Of a stretch of DNA of 64,000 nt, positions 27,897 to 37,595 are shown one piece after another. The notes beneath the pieces are model-generated. The model worked only from the letters and a program-made list of their open reading frames with translations, was not told where the DNA came from and made no database searches. The DNA is from Paraburkholderia sp. BL9I2N2. Its GTDB lineage: Bacteria; Pseudomonadota; Gammaproteobacteria; Burkholderiales; Burkholderiaceae. A program made the translations under genes and the position numbers. Position 1 is the first letter of the stretch, and each line of letters starts with the position of its first letter. Location: positions 1,612,001-1,676,000 of the forward strand of contig NZ_SMGP01000001.1 of NCBI RefSeq assembly GCF_004339745.1. Direction: 5' to 3'.

Positions 27897-28976
27897 TCAG
27901 ACTTGTTCCGAATGATCGCTTACCAGTTCCGAGACGAGCTCCTTCACCACGGCGGCCGGATCCGCGGCAACGACAGGCGCGGCCGCTACCGCGGCAACCG
28001 CCGCCGCGACGGGCTGCTGACGCGCGCTCAATGCCCCACGCGCAAGCAACAGAAGATGGTAGTAAAGCCGCGCCCTCAGGCCATAGTTGTACGCGTACAG
28101 ATGGGCGAGGGCGACCTTGAAGCCGGTGAGCGCCTGACGATTCTTCGCATGAACCGACACCACGATCGGCGCGAGACGGCGCAACGCCAGCGTGCGCGAC
28201 GGCTCGAGCTGCGCCGGCAGCCTCAACGCCTTGACGAACGCATACGCGCTGACCGTTGCGGCGACCGCCGTGCCGCGCGTGCTATGCGAGATCGAGCTGG
28301 CCGTCTTTCGATACACCGAGACATAGTCGTGCAGATAGAACACCTCGCGCGCGGCGAGACAGAGTTCGGTGCCGAACACGAAGTCGCAGCACACACCATA
28401 TTCTTCCTTGTAGCCGATCCGTTTCACGAGCGCGGCGTTGGCCATCCAGCCGTTGTTCGGAAACATCTGAATCAGGCCGGTTCTGCCCGGCAGGGACTGC
28501 AGGCCTTCGGCATCTTTCGTACGCCGAAACGCGGCGTTCAGGTTCGCGCTCGCCTCGAAGTCGATGGCGCCGCTGTGATCGGCTTCGTACTGGTCGCCGA
28601 ATGCCGCATCGAGTTGCGGGTGAAGCGTCCATAGCGACACGAGCTTTTCGACGCCGTCCGTAGTGAGCAGGTCGTCGTCGTGGATCAGCAGGATCTTGTC
28701 GCCGCTCGCGCGTTGGAACAGCCTCGCGACATTGCGCGCCTGGCCGAGCGGCGGCTGATTCTTCGCATAGCGCATGCGCGGCTCCCGCGCATAACGGGCC
28801 GCAATCAACTGCTCGGTGCGCGCGTCCTTCGAGTCGTCGCCGATCACGATCTCCAGATCGTCGTAGCTCTGCGCGAGGCACGAATCGATGCACGTTGCGA
28901 TCAGATCGGGACGATCGCAGGTCGGCAGACAGATGGAGACCCGGGGACGGTGGGGGAGAGTCGAGGAGATGGACAT
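27897..28976 (-). CDS. Glycosyltransferase family 2 protein
   Basis: A 359-residue GT-A fold enzyme. The N-terminal nucleotide-sugar domain reads VSICLPTCDRPDLIATCIDS (about 12-31) and DLEIVIGDDSKD. The metal-binding acidic triplet is in ILLIHDDDLL (about 95-104). The C terminus is an Ala/Val repeat followed by ELVSELVSDHSEQ, which looks like a low-complexity tail or short helix. The donor and acceptor are unknown, and no polysaccharide cluster surrounds it. The start at 28976 is chosen because AAAGGCG precedes it and the longer frame adds a non-conserved leader. Confidence 0.8.
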   Translation of the reverse strand: MSISSTLPHRPRVSICLPTCDRPDLIATCIDSCLAQSYDDLEIVIGDDSKDARTEQLIAARYAREPRMRYAKNQPPLGQARNVARLFQRASGDKILLIHDDDLLTTDGVEKLVSLWTLHPQLDAAFGDQYEADHSGAIDFEASANLNAAFRRTKDAEGLQSLPGRTGLIQMFPNNGWMANAALVKRIGYKEEYGVCCDFVFGTELCLAAREVFYLHDYVSVYRKTASSISHSTRGTAVAATVSAYAFVKALRLPAQLEPSRTLALRRLAPIVVSVHAKNRQALTGFKVALAHLYAYNYGLRARLYYHLLLLARGALSARQQPVAAAVAAVAAAPVVAADPAAVVKELVSELVSDHSEQV

Positions 28977-29187
28977 GAGCGTCGCCTTTGTTATCTGTTG
29001 AGGGGCGGCAGCGGTCCGCTTGGCGCACACGTCGCTGCAAGCAGAAAAATAGTCCATCATGCAGAAAAAATAATCGGTAAAAATTAGGAAGAAATGTTTG
29101 GCTTATGAAAGTCGTTGGAAGGGAAAAATTTATGCGGCTTCGCCGCGAAAATGCAGCAAAGCCGCTCCTGGATGGGCTTCTAATATT

Positions 29188-29367
29188 TCAACTGACCGAC
29201 GGCTCGCCCTCGCCGGGTTTCTTGCCCGGACGGTCCGCGGGTGACTGATCGCGTCCTTCATCGTCGCGTTCAGGCAGCTTGCTCTTTTCGTTGTCGCTAT
29301 GCGTGGCGGGCTGCGGATGTTCGATGTCGTCCGGCTTGCCCTTGGCGGGTTCTTTGGTCTGGCTCAT
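29188..29367 (-). CDS. Small hydrophilic, probably disordered protein
   Basis: A 59-residue protein made almost only of charged and small residues (many Lys, Glu, Asp, Pro, Gly), with no hydrophobic core. ATG 29367 has a GGAGAG box at good distance. Such proteins are common in Paraburkholderia and resemble stress-associated disordered proteins, but no function is known. Confidence 0.55.
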   Translation of the reverse strand: MSQTKEPAKGKPDDIEHPQPATHSDNEKSKLPERDDEGRDQSPADRPGKKPGEGEPSVS

Positions 29368-29593
29368 CGTGCTCTCCTGGTTGGATGACACGAGCTTTGC
29401 AGCAAGCGGCAGACCTGGGCTCTTAATTCGCGTATTGATCCGGTCTCTAGCACATCATTGACTGATCCGGACTCGAAAACCCCGCCGTGACCCGACACCG
29501 GCGAGCCCGCTCCGCCCGCCTGCAAAAACCCCTTGACCCGTTCCCCCATTCAGCGCACCGTGGAAGGAGAACCCTATATCCCGGGAGTACGAA

Positions 29594-29845
29594 ATGTCCC
29601 TCAACTTCCCGAATCCCAGCCGCAGCTACGACGCGTCTCACCACTGCGTCAATTTCTGGGGCTACGACAATGCGCGCGAAATCGCTTTTACCGTCAACCG
29701 TTCGGTGATTTCGAATCTGAGCCCGAGCGTGGGCTCCGACGAACCGGCCGTGCTCGCCGCGTTCGACCGGCATCGCGAGCAGATCCTCACGCTCGCGCGC
29801 GGCCTGTACCTCGGCGGCCCGCAAAACCGGTACACGATTTCCTGA
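29594..29845 (+). CDS. DUF1488 family protein
   Basis: An 83-residue protein with NFWGYDNAREIAFTVNRSVI near the start and a C-terminal helix (AFDRHREQILTLARGLY), the pattern of DUF1488 (PF07369). The function is unknown; members are small cytoplasmic proteins common in Burkholderiales. It converges with the LysR gene downstream. Confidence 0.75.
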   Translation: MSLNFPNPSRSYDASHHCVNFWGYDNAREIAFTVNRSVISNLSPSVGSDEPAVLAAFDRHREQILTLARGLYLGGPQNRYTIS

Positions 29846-29893
29846 CGCAGCGCAGCGCCTTTCGCAGGCGCGCGGACGTCGCGGACCGCCGAC

Positions 29894-30826
29894 TCAAGCC
29901 GCCGCCGGTTCGCGCGGCGCGGCGCCCGTGAGCGACACGATGAAATCGTAAAACGCCCGCACCTTCGCCGGCGGATGATGCCGCGAAGGATAGAGCGCAT
30001 ACAGCGGATAAACCTCGTCGCCCCAATCGGGAAATAGCTCGACGAGTTTTCCGCTCGCCATCAACGACTCGGCGCCGAGCGAGAGAATCTGCGCGACGCC
30101 TTGGCCCGCTGTACAGACGCTATGCAAGGTGCCCACGTCGTTCACGGTCAAACGGCCGTGCGGCGTGATCGCCATCTTCTTGCGGCCGCGATGAAATTCC
30201 CAACTGAACGGGTAGCCCGTGAGCGGATCGCGAAACTTGATGCAGACGTGCTTGCCGTTTTCGAGCTCGGCCGGGTTCACCGGGTGTCCATGCTTCTTCA
30301 GATACGGCGGCGCGGCCACGGTGAGAATCCGCGTGTCCAGCAGCTTGCGAGCGATCAGCGTCGACACCGGCGGATCGCCGAAACGGATCGCGAGATCGAA
30401 ACCGTCGGCGACCAGATCGCCCATCTGGTCGCGGGTGATCAGTTCGAGCTGCAGATCGGGATGCTTGTCGATAAAGCCAGCCAGCCGCGGCCCCAGCACG
30501 AGGCGCGAAAAGAACGGATCCATGTTCACGCGCAAACGTCCGCGTACGGCGCTCGCGCCCTCTGCGGCGCTAGCCGCGGCTTCTTCGAGTCCACCCAGTA
30601 GCGGCACGATCTGTTCGTAGAAGCGCCGGCCTTCGTCGGTCAGCGTGACCGAGCGCGTGGTGCGGTCAAAGAGCCGGATGCCGAGACGCGCTTCGAGCCG
30701 CGCGACCGAACGGCTCACCCCGGATTGCGACATGTCGAGCGCAACGCCTGCCGCCGCAAAACTGCCGCAATCGACAATCGCCGTCAAGACGCCCATGCCG
30801 TTCAGCACGCGCTCGTCAAATGGCAT
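29894..30826 (-). CDS. LysR-family transcriptional regulator
   Basis: A 310-residue LysR regulator: HTH about 8-67 (DCGSFAAAGVALDMSQSGVS, then RSVARLEARLGIRLFDRTTR) and effector domain from about 95 (RGRLRVNMDPFFSRLVLGP). It is divergent from the SDR gene at 31078 with a 250-base shared region containing the AT-rich palindrome CATTAATG, so it probably regulates that gene and itself. Confidence 0.87.
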   Translation of the reverse strand: MPFDERVLNGMGVLTAIVDCGSFAAAGVALDMSQSGVSRSVARLEARLGIRLFDRTTRSVTLTDEGRRFYEQIVPLLGGLEEAAASAAEGASAVRGRLRVNMDPFFSRLVLGPRLAGFIDKHPDLQLELITRDQMGDLVADGFDLAIRFGDPPVSTLIARKLLDTRILTVAAPPYLKKHGHPVNPAELENGKHVCIKFRDPLTGYPFSWEFHRGRKKMAITPHGRLTVNDVGTLHSVCTAGQGVAQILSLGAESLMASGKLVELFPDWGDEVYPLYALYPSRHHPPAKVRAFYDFIVSLTGAAPREPAAA

Positions 30827-31077
30827 GTGATAGTCCTTTGTTATTCATTAATGCGTGACATGCTAACGCGAAAGTCTGTTTGAAATCACGTGCCGACGCC
30901 GGGAAAACGCCGCCAGGCAAGGCGGCGAATGATGTCATGTCATGAGTGGAATGACAGCCAGGCTATCGCGTCAATCGCGCGGCGGACGTTAATCTGCTGA
31001 CGTTCGCTCGAAGCACCAAGACATGCGATTCTCGTCATGCATCGGGCATATTTGAACTGAATAACGGAGAACGCCCC

Positions 31078-31851
31078 ATGTCGCGTATTTTTATTACCGG
31101 TTCCGCCGATGGTCTCGGTCAGATGGCCGCGCGTCTGCTCGTCGATGCCGGCCATCAGGTGGTGCTGCATGCGCGCAGCGCCGCGCGCGCCGACGAAGCG
31201 TTGCACGCCGTGCCGCAAGCGGAAGCCGCGCTGGCCGGCGACCTGTCGAGCATCGCGGTTACGGTCGCGCTCGCGGAGCAGGTCAACCGGCTAGGCCGCT
31301 TCGACGCGGTGATCCACAACGCGGCGGTCGGCTATCAGGAGCCGCGCAGGATCGCCACGGTCGACGGCTTGCCGCACGTGTTCGCGGTCAATACGCTCGC
31401 GCCGTACGTTTTGACCGCCTTGATCGAGAAGCCGAAGCGGCTCGTCTATCTGAGTTCGGGCCTGCATCGCAGCGGCGACGCGAGCCTCGCCGATCTGGCC
31501 TGGGAGCAGCGACCCTGGCGGGGCACGGCGGCGTACTCGGACTCGAAACTGCACGATGCATTGCTGGCGTTCGCGATCGCGCGACGTTGGCCTCAGGTGT
31601 TATCGAACGCGCTGGAGCCGGGCTGGGTGGCGACGAAAATGGGCGGTCCGGGCGCACCGGACGATCTGCGGGCCGCTCCGAAAACCCAGGTATGGCTTGC
31701 CGCCAGCGACGAACCGGCGGCCACCGTCAGCGGCGCGTACTTCTATCACATGAAGCCGTGCGAGACGCACCCGGCGGTGCGCGACGTTGCCGTGCAGGAG
31801 CGTTTGATCGAAGCGTGCGAGGAGTTTTCCGGCATTCGCTTGCCGGACTGA
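31078..31851 (+). CDS. Short-chain dehydrogenase/reductase
   Basis: A 257-residue SDR with the N-terminal cofactor motif ITGSADGLGQMAARLL (about 5-20), the strand-4 segment VIHNAAVGY (about 79-87) and the catalytic pattern YSDSK (about 154-158), with a preceding Ser in YLSSGLH (about 123-129). The substrate is unknown. It faces the LysR gene at 29894-30826, its likely regulator. Confidence 0.85.
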   Translation: MSRIFITGSADGLGQMAARLLVDAGHQVVLHARSAARADEALHAVPQAEAALAGDLSSIAVTVALAEQVNRLGRFDAVIHNAAVGYQEPRRIATVDGLPHVFAVNTLAPYVLTALIEKPKRLVYLSSGLHRSGDASLADLAWEQRPWRGTAAYSDSKLHDALLAFAIARRWPQVLSNALEPGWVATKMGGPGAPDDLRAAPKTQVWLAASDEPAATVSGAYFYHMKPCETHPAVRDVAVQERLIEACEEFSGIRLPD

Positions 31852-31869
31852 AGCAAGGCAAAGCCGGGG

Positions 31870-33270
31870 TTAGCGGCCGGCGGTCTGTGTCGCTTGCCCG
31901 TGCACCGCGCGCGAGGCAGGCGCTTCGTCGAGGTGGCGAAACACCCACGCCGACACCAGCGTGATCACGCCGACGCACACGAAGGCGAGGCGAAAGCCGA
32001 GCGCGGCCGATCCCACTTGCGCCGAGAAGAGATTCACCAACCCGCCGCCGATCGATACACCCAGCCCGATGGCGAGCATCTGCACCATCGAAAAGAGGCT
32101 GTTGCCGCTGCCGGCATCTTCATGCGAGAGGCCTTTGAGCGTGACGCTGTTCATCGCCGCGAACTGCATGGAGTTGGCCGCGCCGAACACGGCCAGAATC
32201 GCGATCTCGACCACGAGCGGTGTGCCGCGCGTAATCAGTGCGAACGCAACGATCGACGAACCGACGATGATCGTGTTGACGAGCAGAAACGTGTCGTAGC
32301 CATAGCGGCGCACGAGCGGCGCGATCCAGCGTTTGGCGACAGTGCCGGCCAATGCCGCGGGCAGCATCATCAGGCCCGAATGCAACGGCGAGTAGCCCAG
32401 TTGCAATTGCAGCAGCAAGGGCACGAGAAACGGCACGGCGCTCGAACCGATGCGGCACACCAGGTTGCCGATCAGGCCGACGCTGAAGTTCGGCTCGCGA
32501 AAGAGCGACAGCTTGAAGAGTGGATTGACGCGGCGTCGTGCATGCGGAATGTAGGCGAGCGCGCTCACGGCGGCGAGCGCGAACAGCGCCACCGACCATG
32601 CCACGCGATGCGTGGGCACCGGCGCGTCGACGGCGAGCGAGAACGCGATCATGCACAGCGAGAGCAGCCCGCAACCGACGAAGTCGAACGGTGGCGCCTT
32701 TGCTTCGCCATGCGATGGCAAGAAGCGCTGCACCGCGTACAGTCCCACGGCGCCGATCGGCACGTTGATCAGGAAAATCCAGTGCCACGTGATCGCCTGA
32801 ACGAACCAGCCGCCGAGCGTCGGCCCGGCGATCGGCCCCAACTGTCCGGCAACCGAAATGAACGCGAGCGCCGCCACGTACTGTTCTCCCGTGACGCTGC
32901 GCAGGACGGCGAGCCGTCCGATCGGCAGCAGCATCGAGCCGCCCAGACCTTGCAGCACGCGCGCCATCACCAGTTGGCCGAGCGTATGGGCGCTCGCGCA
33001 GCAGATCGAGCCGAGCACGAACACGAGAATGGCGGCGAAGTAGACGCGCCGCGTGCCGAAGCGGTCGGCGAGCCAGCCGGAGGCGGGCGTGAGCATCGCC
33101 ATGGTCAGCGTGTAGGCGACCACGATCGGCTGCATGGCGAGCGGCGCGACGTGCAGGCTGTTCGCAATCGACGGTAGCGCGGTGTTGACGATCGTCGTGT
33201 CGAGCGACTGCATGAAAAAGCCGGCGGCGACGATCCAGAGCAGAGCGGTCTGGGAAGTATCCTTGGTCAT
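31870..33270 (-). CDS. MFS drug/proton antiporter of the DHA2 (EmrB/QacA) type
   Basis: A 466-residue transporter with about 14 helices. Helix 1 has the family start FFMQSLDTTIVNTALPSIA (about 19-37), with the GWLADRFGTRR loop (about 75-85) and RVLQGLGGSMLLPIGRLAVL (about 113-132). DHA2 pumps export drugs or other hydrophobic compounds. ATG 33270 is chosen since it begins directly before helix 1. It is divergent from a LysR gene that may control it. No periplasmic adaptor gene is adjacent. Confidence 0.87.
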   Translation of the reverse strand: MTKDTSQTALLWIVAAGFFMQSLDTTIVNTALPSIANSLHVAPLAMQPIVVAYTLTMAMLTPASGWLADRFGTRRVYFAAILVFVLGSICCASAHTLGQLVMARVLQGLGGSMLLPIGRLAVLRSVTGEQYVAALAFISVAGQLGPIAGPTLGGWFVQAITWHWIFLINVPIGAVGLYAVQRFLPSHGEAKAPPFDFVGCGLLSLCMIAFSLAVDAPVPTHRVAWSVALFALAAVSALAYIPHARRRVNPLFKLSLFREPNFSVGLIGNLVCRIGSSAVPFLVPLLLQLQLGYSPLHSGLMMLPAALAGTVAKRWIAPLVRRYGYDTFLLVNTIIVGSSIVAFALITRGTPLVVEIAILAVFGAANSMQFAAMNSVTLKGLSHEDAGSGNSLFSMVQMLAIGLGVSIGGGLVNLFSAQVGSAALGFRLAFVCVGVITLVSAWVFRHLDEAPASRAVHGQATQTAGR

Positions 33271-33434
33271 CTTTAACGGAGCGGCGGAGTGGCGGCACTG
33301 GCGGGCGGCCGCCCCGGCTCTAGGCATTCATTGGGGGCAATTCCGTCATCATATTGACATCCTCGTCAATCGGGAACCCCACTAGGGACGCTGACTGTTA
33401 TCGACTTTGCCGATAAGCAGCGCGACAATGCCCC

Positions 33435-34295
33435 ATGCTCAATCCCATCTGGCTCAAGACCTTTTCGACCGTTGCGGCCTGCCACAGCTTCACCGAGGCG
33501 GGGCGGCGGCTCGACCTGACGCAATCGAGCGTCAGCGAACACATCCGTCGGCTCGAGGAGAGCGTGGGCCGGCGCCTCTTCGTGCGCGACACCCATTCGC
33601 TTGCCATGACGCCGGACGGCGAAGCCATGCTCGCGCACGCCAGCGTGATTTTGCAGGCGCTCGCGCGGGCCGAATCGCAGTTTCGCGCGCCGCGTCTGAA
33701 AGGCCGCGTGCGGCTCGGTTCTTCGGACGATGTCGCGCTCGGCCCATTACCCACCGTGCTGGCGGCGTTTCGCGACGCGCATCCGGATGTCGAGCTGGAA
33801 ATCACCATCGGCATGACCGGCAAGCTGTATGAGTTGCTCGACGCCGGCGCGATCGATCTGCTGGTCGGCAAGCGGCGGCTCGGCGACCGGCGCGGCGTGC
33901 CGCTTTTCACCGGACGGCTGGAGTGGCTGGCGCGTGCCGGCACGCTGGTCGATCTGAGCCAGCCGTTGCCGCTGATTCTGGTCGCCGAGCCGAGCGTGAC
34001 GCGGGCCGTCGTGCTCGACGCGCTCGCCGAGGCGGGCTTCAGCTGGCAGTTGGTGTGCACGAGCAGCAGCCACGCCGGTTGCATCGCGGCCGCGCGCGGC
34101 GGGCTCGGCATTACGGTTCGTCCGCAGTATCTGGCGGCGCGCGGCCTTGCGGCGCCGCTGAACATGGCGAGTCTGCCGGTGCTGCCGTCGGTGGAATTCA
34201 TCGCGCTGGCGGCGAAGCGGCTTAGCCGGCCGGCGGGCACGCTGCTGCAATTGCTGCACGACAGCGATCTGCGCGGGTCGTGGATCGGGGAATAG
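33435..34295 (+). CDS. LysR-family transcriptional regulator
   Basis: A 286-residue LysR protein: HTH ACHSFTEAGRRLDLTQSSVS with EHIRRLEESVGRRLFVRDTH (about 14-55) and an effector domain from about 88. It shares a 164-base region with the divergent DHA2 pump, which suggests local control of that pump. Confidence 0.87.
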   Translation: MLNPIWLKTFSTVAACHSFTEAGRRLDLTQSSVSEHIRRLEESVGRRLFVRDTHSLAMTPDGEAMLAHASVILQALARAESQFRAPRLKGRVRLGSSDDVALGPLPTVLAAFRDAHPDVELEITIGMTGKLYELLDAGAIDLLVGKRRLGDRRGVPLFTGRLEWLARAGTLVDLSQPLPLILVAEPSVTRAVVLDALAEAGFSWQLVCTSSSHAGCIAAARGGLGITVRPQYLAARGLAAPLNMASLPVLPSVEFIALAAKRLSRPAGTLLQLLHDSDLRGSWIGE

Positions 34296-34350
34296 TGGCC
34301 AGGGCGTACGGCGCCGGGATCTGCGCCACGAATGACGTGGCTACGACGGT

Positions 34351-35325
34351 TTGCGCATCGGCATAGAGGATCCATCCGATGTGTGCCATGTAGATAGGAT
34401 CCCAGAATACGCGCTGCGCCAATTCGACGCGATCGCCGCCGGCGAATTGACGACCCACGTGCCGATTCGTTCGAACGACGAAATGGCGACGCTCTTGCGC
34501 GGCGTCGCCTCGATGCAGGACAAACTCGGCGCCACCGTCACCACCGTGCGGGCCGGTTCGCATTCGATCGCGTCGTCGACGCAGCAGATCGCCGCCGGCA
34601 ATCTCGATCTGTCGCAACGCACCGAGGAACAGGCGGCATCGCTCGAAGAAACCGCGGCGGCGATGGAGCAGCTCACGTCGACCGTGCAGTTGAACGCGGA
34701 GAACGCGCATCACGCAAGCGAACTGGCGTTGCGTGCCTCGGAGATGGCCGCGCGCGGGCGCACGTCGGTCGGCAGCATGGTCGAGACGATGCGCGTGATT
34801 CACGCGGGTTCGTCGAAAATGACCGGCATCATTACCGCGATCGAAGGCATTGCGTTTCAGACGAATATCCTCGCGCTGAACGCGGCCGTCGAAGCGGCGC
34901 GCGCCGGTGAAGAAGGGCGCGGTTTCGCGGTGGTGGCGGGCGAGGTGCGCAGTCTCGCGCAGCGTTCGGCGGCGGCCGCGAAGGAGATCGGCGCGCTGAT
35001 CGCGGAGTCGACCTCGCGCGTCGAGAGCGGCGCGGGGCTCGTCAACGAAGCGGGCAATACGATGCAGGAAATCGAAGCCGCGATCGGGCGCGTGGCGCGT
35101 ATCGTCGGCGAGATCGCGGCGGCGTCGAAAGAGCAGAGCGAGGGCATCAAACAGGTGAGCCTCGCCGTCACGCAGATGGACGAGGTCACGCAACACAACG
35201 CGGCGCTGGTCGAGGAAAGCGCGGCGACCGCGAATTCGCTCGCGGATCAGGCGCGGCAATTGAGCGACTTGACCGCGGCCTTCAAAGTCGCGAGCGATGC
35301 GGCGCAGCGTGAGGCGGTTTTCTAA
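34351..35325 (+). pseudogene. 5'-truncated methyl-accepting chemotaxis protein
   Basis: The frame encodes the C-terminal half of a chemoreceptor only. Similarity to the intact receptor at 16937-18712 begins in the middle of HAMP ([12 protein letters not shown], near 34405) and continues through the whole signalling domain, including the perfect hairpin tip [20 protein letters not shown]. The membrane segments and sensor domain are absent; the 100 bases upstream encode nothing similar. It also lacks the C-terminal pentapeptide and ends REAVF. It is either a remnant of a deletion next to the LysR gene or, less likely, a soluble receptor. Confidence 0.7.
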
Positions 35326-35356
35326 AGTGAACTGAACTGCCTTCGAGCGCGTGACC

Positions 35357-35794
35357 TCAGGCAGGCAGCTTGCGGAACGAAATCGCGAAGCGGTTCCATG
35401 CATTGATCGCGGAGATCAGCAGCGTCAGATCGACCAGTTCCTCATCGCCGAAGTGCGGGCGCACCGCTTCCCAGACGGCGTCGGGCACATGGTCTTGCGA
35501 CACCAGCGTCAGCGCTTCGGTCCATTCGAGCGCGGCGCGTTCGCGGTCCGTGAAGAACGGCGTTTCGCGCCAGACCACGACGGTCGCCAGACGGCGGTCG
35601 GTTTCGCCACCCTTGCGGGCGTCGGTGGTGTGCATGTCGACGCAGTATGCGCAGCCGTTGATCTGCGAGGCGCGCAGACGAACCAGTTCGGTCAGCGATT
35701 TTTCGAGGGCCGATTTGCCGATGCGTTCTTCAACGCCGATCATGGCCTTGATCGCGGCAGGGTTGGCTTTGTAGAAGTCGAGACGTTGTTGCAT
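35357..35794 (-). CDS. AhpD-like carboxymuconolactone decarboxylase-family protein
   Basis: A 145-residue protein with the redox motif CAYCVDMH (about 47-54 in SQINGCAYCVDMHTTDARK), the CxxC plus His seen in AhpD-like alkylhydroperoxidases. The C-terminal LTLLISAINAWNRFAISF is the typical second helix of the family. Such proteins act as peroxidase partners or simple stress enzymes. It stands alone, convergent with the truncated receptor. Confidence 0.85.
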   Translation of the reverse strand: MQQRLDFYKANPAAIKAMIGVEERIGKSALEKSLTELVRLRASQINGCAYCVDMHTTDARKGGETDRRLATVVVWRETPFFTDRERAALEWTEALTLVSQDHVPDAVWEAVRPHFGDEELVDLTLLISAINAWNRFAISFRKLPA

Positions 35795-36033
35795 GATTCA
35801 CTCCTGAGTTGGGCTGAACGCATTCCGTGATGCGATGAGTGAAGATTAGACGCCTGACTGGCTTTGGAAAATGACCGATTTTGGCTATTTTCAGGTAACC
35901 ACTTCGACTCGGTAACGGCGAACGCATGCGGCCCGCCGAGCGTCCTTACCGGTGGTAATGGCATCGTTGCCGCGCATCGGGCGATTCGGTATGGTGGGTT
36001 ATCCCCCCATCCACCCATCCGAAGAGATCGCGC

Positions 36034-37083
36034 ATGACTTCCGCCACAGACCAACAACCGCCACCGATCCGCACCGACGTCCTGATCGTCGGCGCCGGCC
36101 CCGTGGGGCTTTTCGCCGCTTTCGAGGCGGGCGTGATCGGCCTGTCCTGCCAGATCGTCGACGGGCTCGACAAGGTCGGCGGCCAATGCATCGAGCTCTA
36201 TCCGGACAAGCCGATCTACGATATTCCCGCCATTCCGTCGTGCACCGCGCGTGAACTGGTGGAGCGCCTGCTGGCCCAATGCAAGCCGTTCGATCCGCCC
36301 ATTCATCTCGAACAACGGGTCGAGTCGGTCGAGCAGGGCGGCGACGGGCGCTGGATCGTACGTACCGATCGCGGCCTCGTGTTCGATGTCGCGGCGATCC
36401 TGCTGGCCGCCGGCAACGGCGCGTTCGTGCCGCAAAAGCTGGCGCTGGCCGAGGCCGTGCCGCTAGAGTCGCGCCATGTGCACTACAGCGTGCAACGTCT
36501 TGCCGACTTCGCCGACAAGACCGTGGTCGTGGCGGGCGGCGGCGATTCCGCACTCGACTGGGCACTGGCGCTGCGCAAGGTCGCGCGCCGGGTGACGCTG
36601 GTGCATCGGCGCAGCGGTTTCAGCGCGGCCGATTCGAGTGTCGAGTTGATGCGGCGCGCGGTTGAAGCGGGCGAGATGGACTTTATTGTCGGCGCGATTG
36701 CGGGGCTCAATGTCGAAGGCGATGCATTGAAGTCGATCACGTTGCGGCATATCGAGGGCGAGACCCAACTCGCGGCCGAGCATCTCGTCGCGCTGTACGG
36801 ACTCGTTGCCGACCTCGGGCCGATCGCACAATGGGGATTGTCGATTCATGGCGGGCGCGTCGATGTCGATACGTCGAACTACGAGAGCTCGCGGCCCGGC
36901 ATCTTCGCGGTTGGCGACATCGCCAACTATCCGAACAAGCAGAAGCTGATTCTGTCGGGTTTTCATGAGGCCTCGCTGGCGCTGCGCCGTGCATATTCGT
37001 ACGCCTATCCGGACAAAAAGCGCGTGCACGTACACTCCAGTTACGACGCGAAGCTGGCGGAAAAGGTCAGCGCTGCCGGGTGA
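36034..37083 (+). CDS. Ferredoxin--NADP+ reductase, thioredoxin-reductase-like type
   Basis: A 349-residue flavoprotein. FAD motif GAGPVGLFAAFEAG (about 20-33), the stretch KVGGQCIELYPDKPIYDIP (about 48-66), the second dinucleotide motif VVVAGGGDSALDWALAL (about 164-180) and the C-terminal GDIANYPNKQKLI identify the TrxB-like FNR family. The CxxC of true thioredoxin reductases is absent, as expected. It transfers electrons between NADPH and ferredoxin or flavodoxin. It is a single gene with a terminator behind it. Confidence 0.9.
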   Translation: MTSATDQQPPPIRTDVLIVGAGPVGLFAAFEAGVIGLSCQIVDGLDKVGGQCIELYPDKPIYDIPAIPSCTARELVERLLAQCKPFDPPIHLEQRVESVEQGGDGRWIVRTDRGLVFDVAAILLAAGNGAFVPQKLALAEAVPLESRHVHYSVQRLADFADKTVVVAGGGDSALDWALALRKVARRVTLVHRRSGFSAADSSVELMRRAVEAGEMDFIVGAIAGLNVEGDALKSITLRHIEGETQLAAEHLVALYGLVADLGPIAQWGLSIHGGRVDVDTSNYESSRPGIFAVGDIANYPNKQKLILSGFHEASLALRRAYSYAYPDKKRVHVHSSYDAKLAEKVSAAG

Positions 37084-37117
37084 CTATGTTGCGGAGATAG
37101 CGAGTTCCTGATTGATC

Positions 37118-37156
37118 GAGCCGGTAGTGATTCACAGGTCGCTACCGGCTCTTTTC
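37118..37156 (+). terminator. Rho-independent terminator of the reductase gene
   Basis: Stem GAGCCGGTAG / CTACCGGCTC around a 14-base loop, followed by TTTT. Confidence 0.85.
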
Positions 37157-37166
37157 TACATGCCGC

Positions 37167-37403
37167 TTATTTCCCGGCGGGTTGACTCGCGGCCGCGGCC
37201 GCGCTAGCTTCCTTGTCCTTCTTCTTGGCCTCGTGATGGCCGACCGCGCAGCCGGCGGCCGCGCCCGCTACGCCGTGGCCGCCCGCGACGTGGCCGGCGA
37301 CGCCGCCCACGACCGCGCCTTTCGTACAGCCTTCGGCCTGCGCGGCACTATGGGTGAGTGCCAGCGCTGCGGCGAGAGCGAGGGTGGTGAATGCTTGTTT
37401 CAA
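37167..37403 (-). CDS. Small exported Gly-rich protein (glycine-zipper-like)
   Basis: A 78-residue protein with a signal peptide (residues 1-20, LALAAALALTHSAAQA), then a glycine-zipper-like segment (KGAVVGGVAGHVAGGHGVAG) and a Lys/Glu/Ala tail. Two Cys residues flank the zipper. The start is TTG at 37403, chosen because AGGAG lies 6 bases before it and it gives a perfect signal peptide start (MKQAFTT). The function is unknown; similar proteins are envelope-associated. Confidence 0.65.
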   Translation of the reverse strand: MKQAFTTLALAAALALTHSAAQAEGCTKGAVVGGVAGHVAGGHGVAGAAAGCAVGHHEAKKKDKEASAAAAASQPAGK

Positions 37404-37595
37404 TTGCGGCTCCTGGTTTCTGATGAGTGTGCGATCAGCGAGTAGCAATTGCGGGGCCCGGCGATTGCCCTCGCGCTTTTGTCGGCGCGGAAGACGGCGC
37501 CGGACTTTTCGCGTGGGCCTCAGGTAAAACCATAAGCGAAGCGGACGGTGACTGGCGGTGTATGCTTTTAGACGTAGCCTTTATTCCGGACCACC

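Noticed and set aside
31894..33177. A 427-codon plus-strand frame opposite the DHA2 pump
   Set aside because: Same reason: charged, low-complexity product with no motif, antisense to a strong transporter gene.
34222..34420. Minus-strand frame with [14 protein letters not shown] before the truncated receptor
   Set aside because: Looked protein-like and might be a remnant at the deletion junction, but it has no family match I recognise and runs on into antisense of the receptor.
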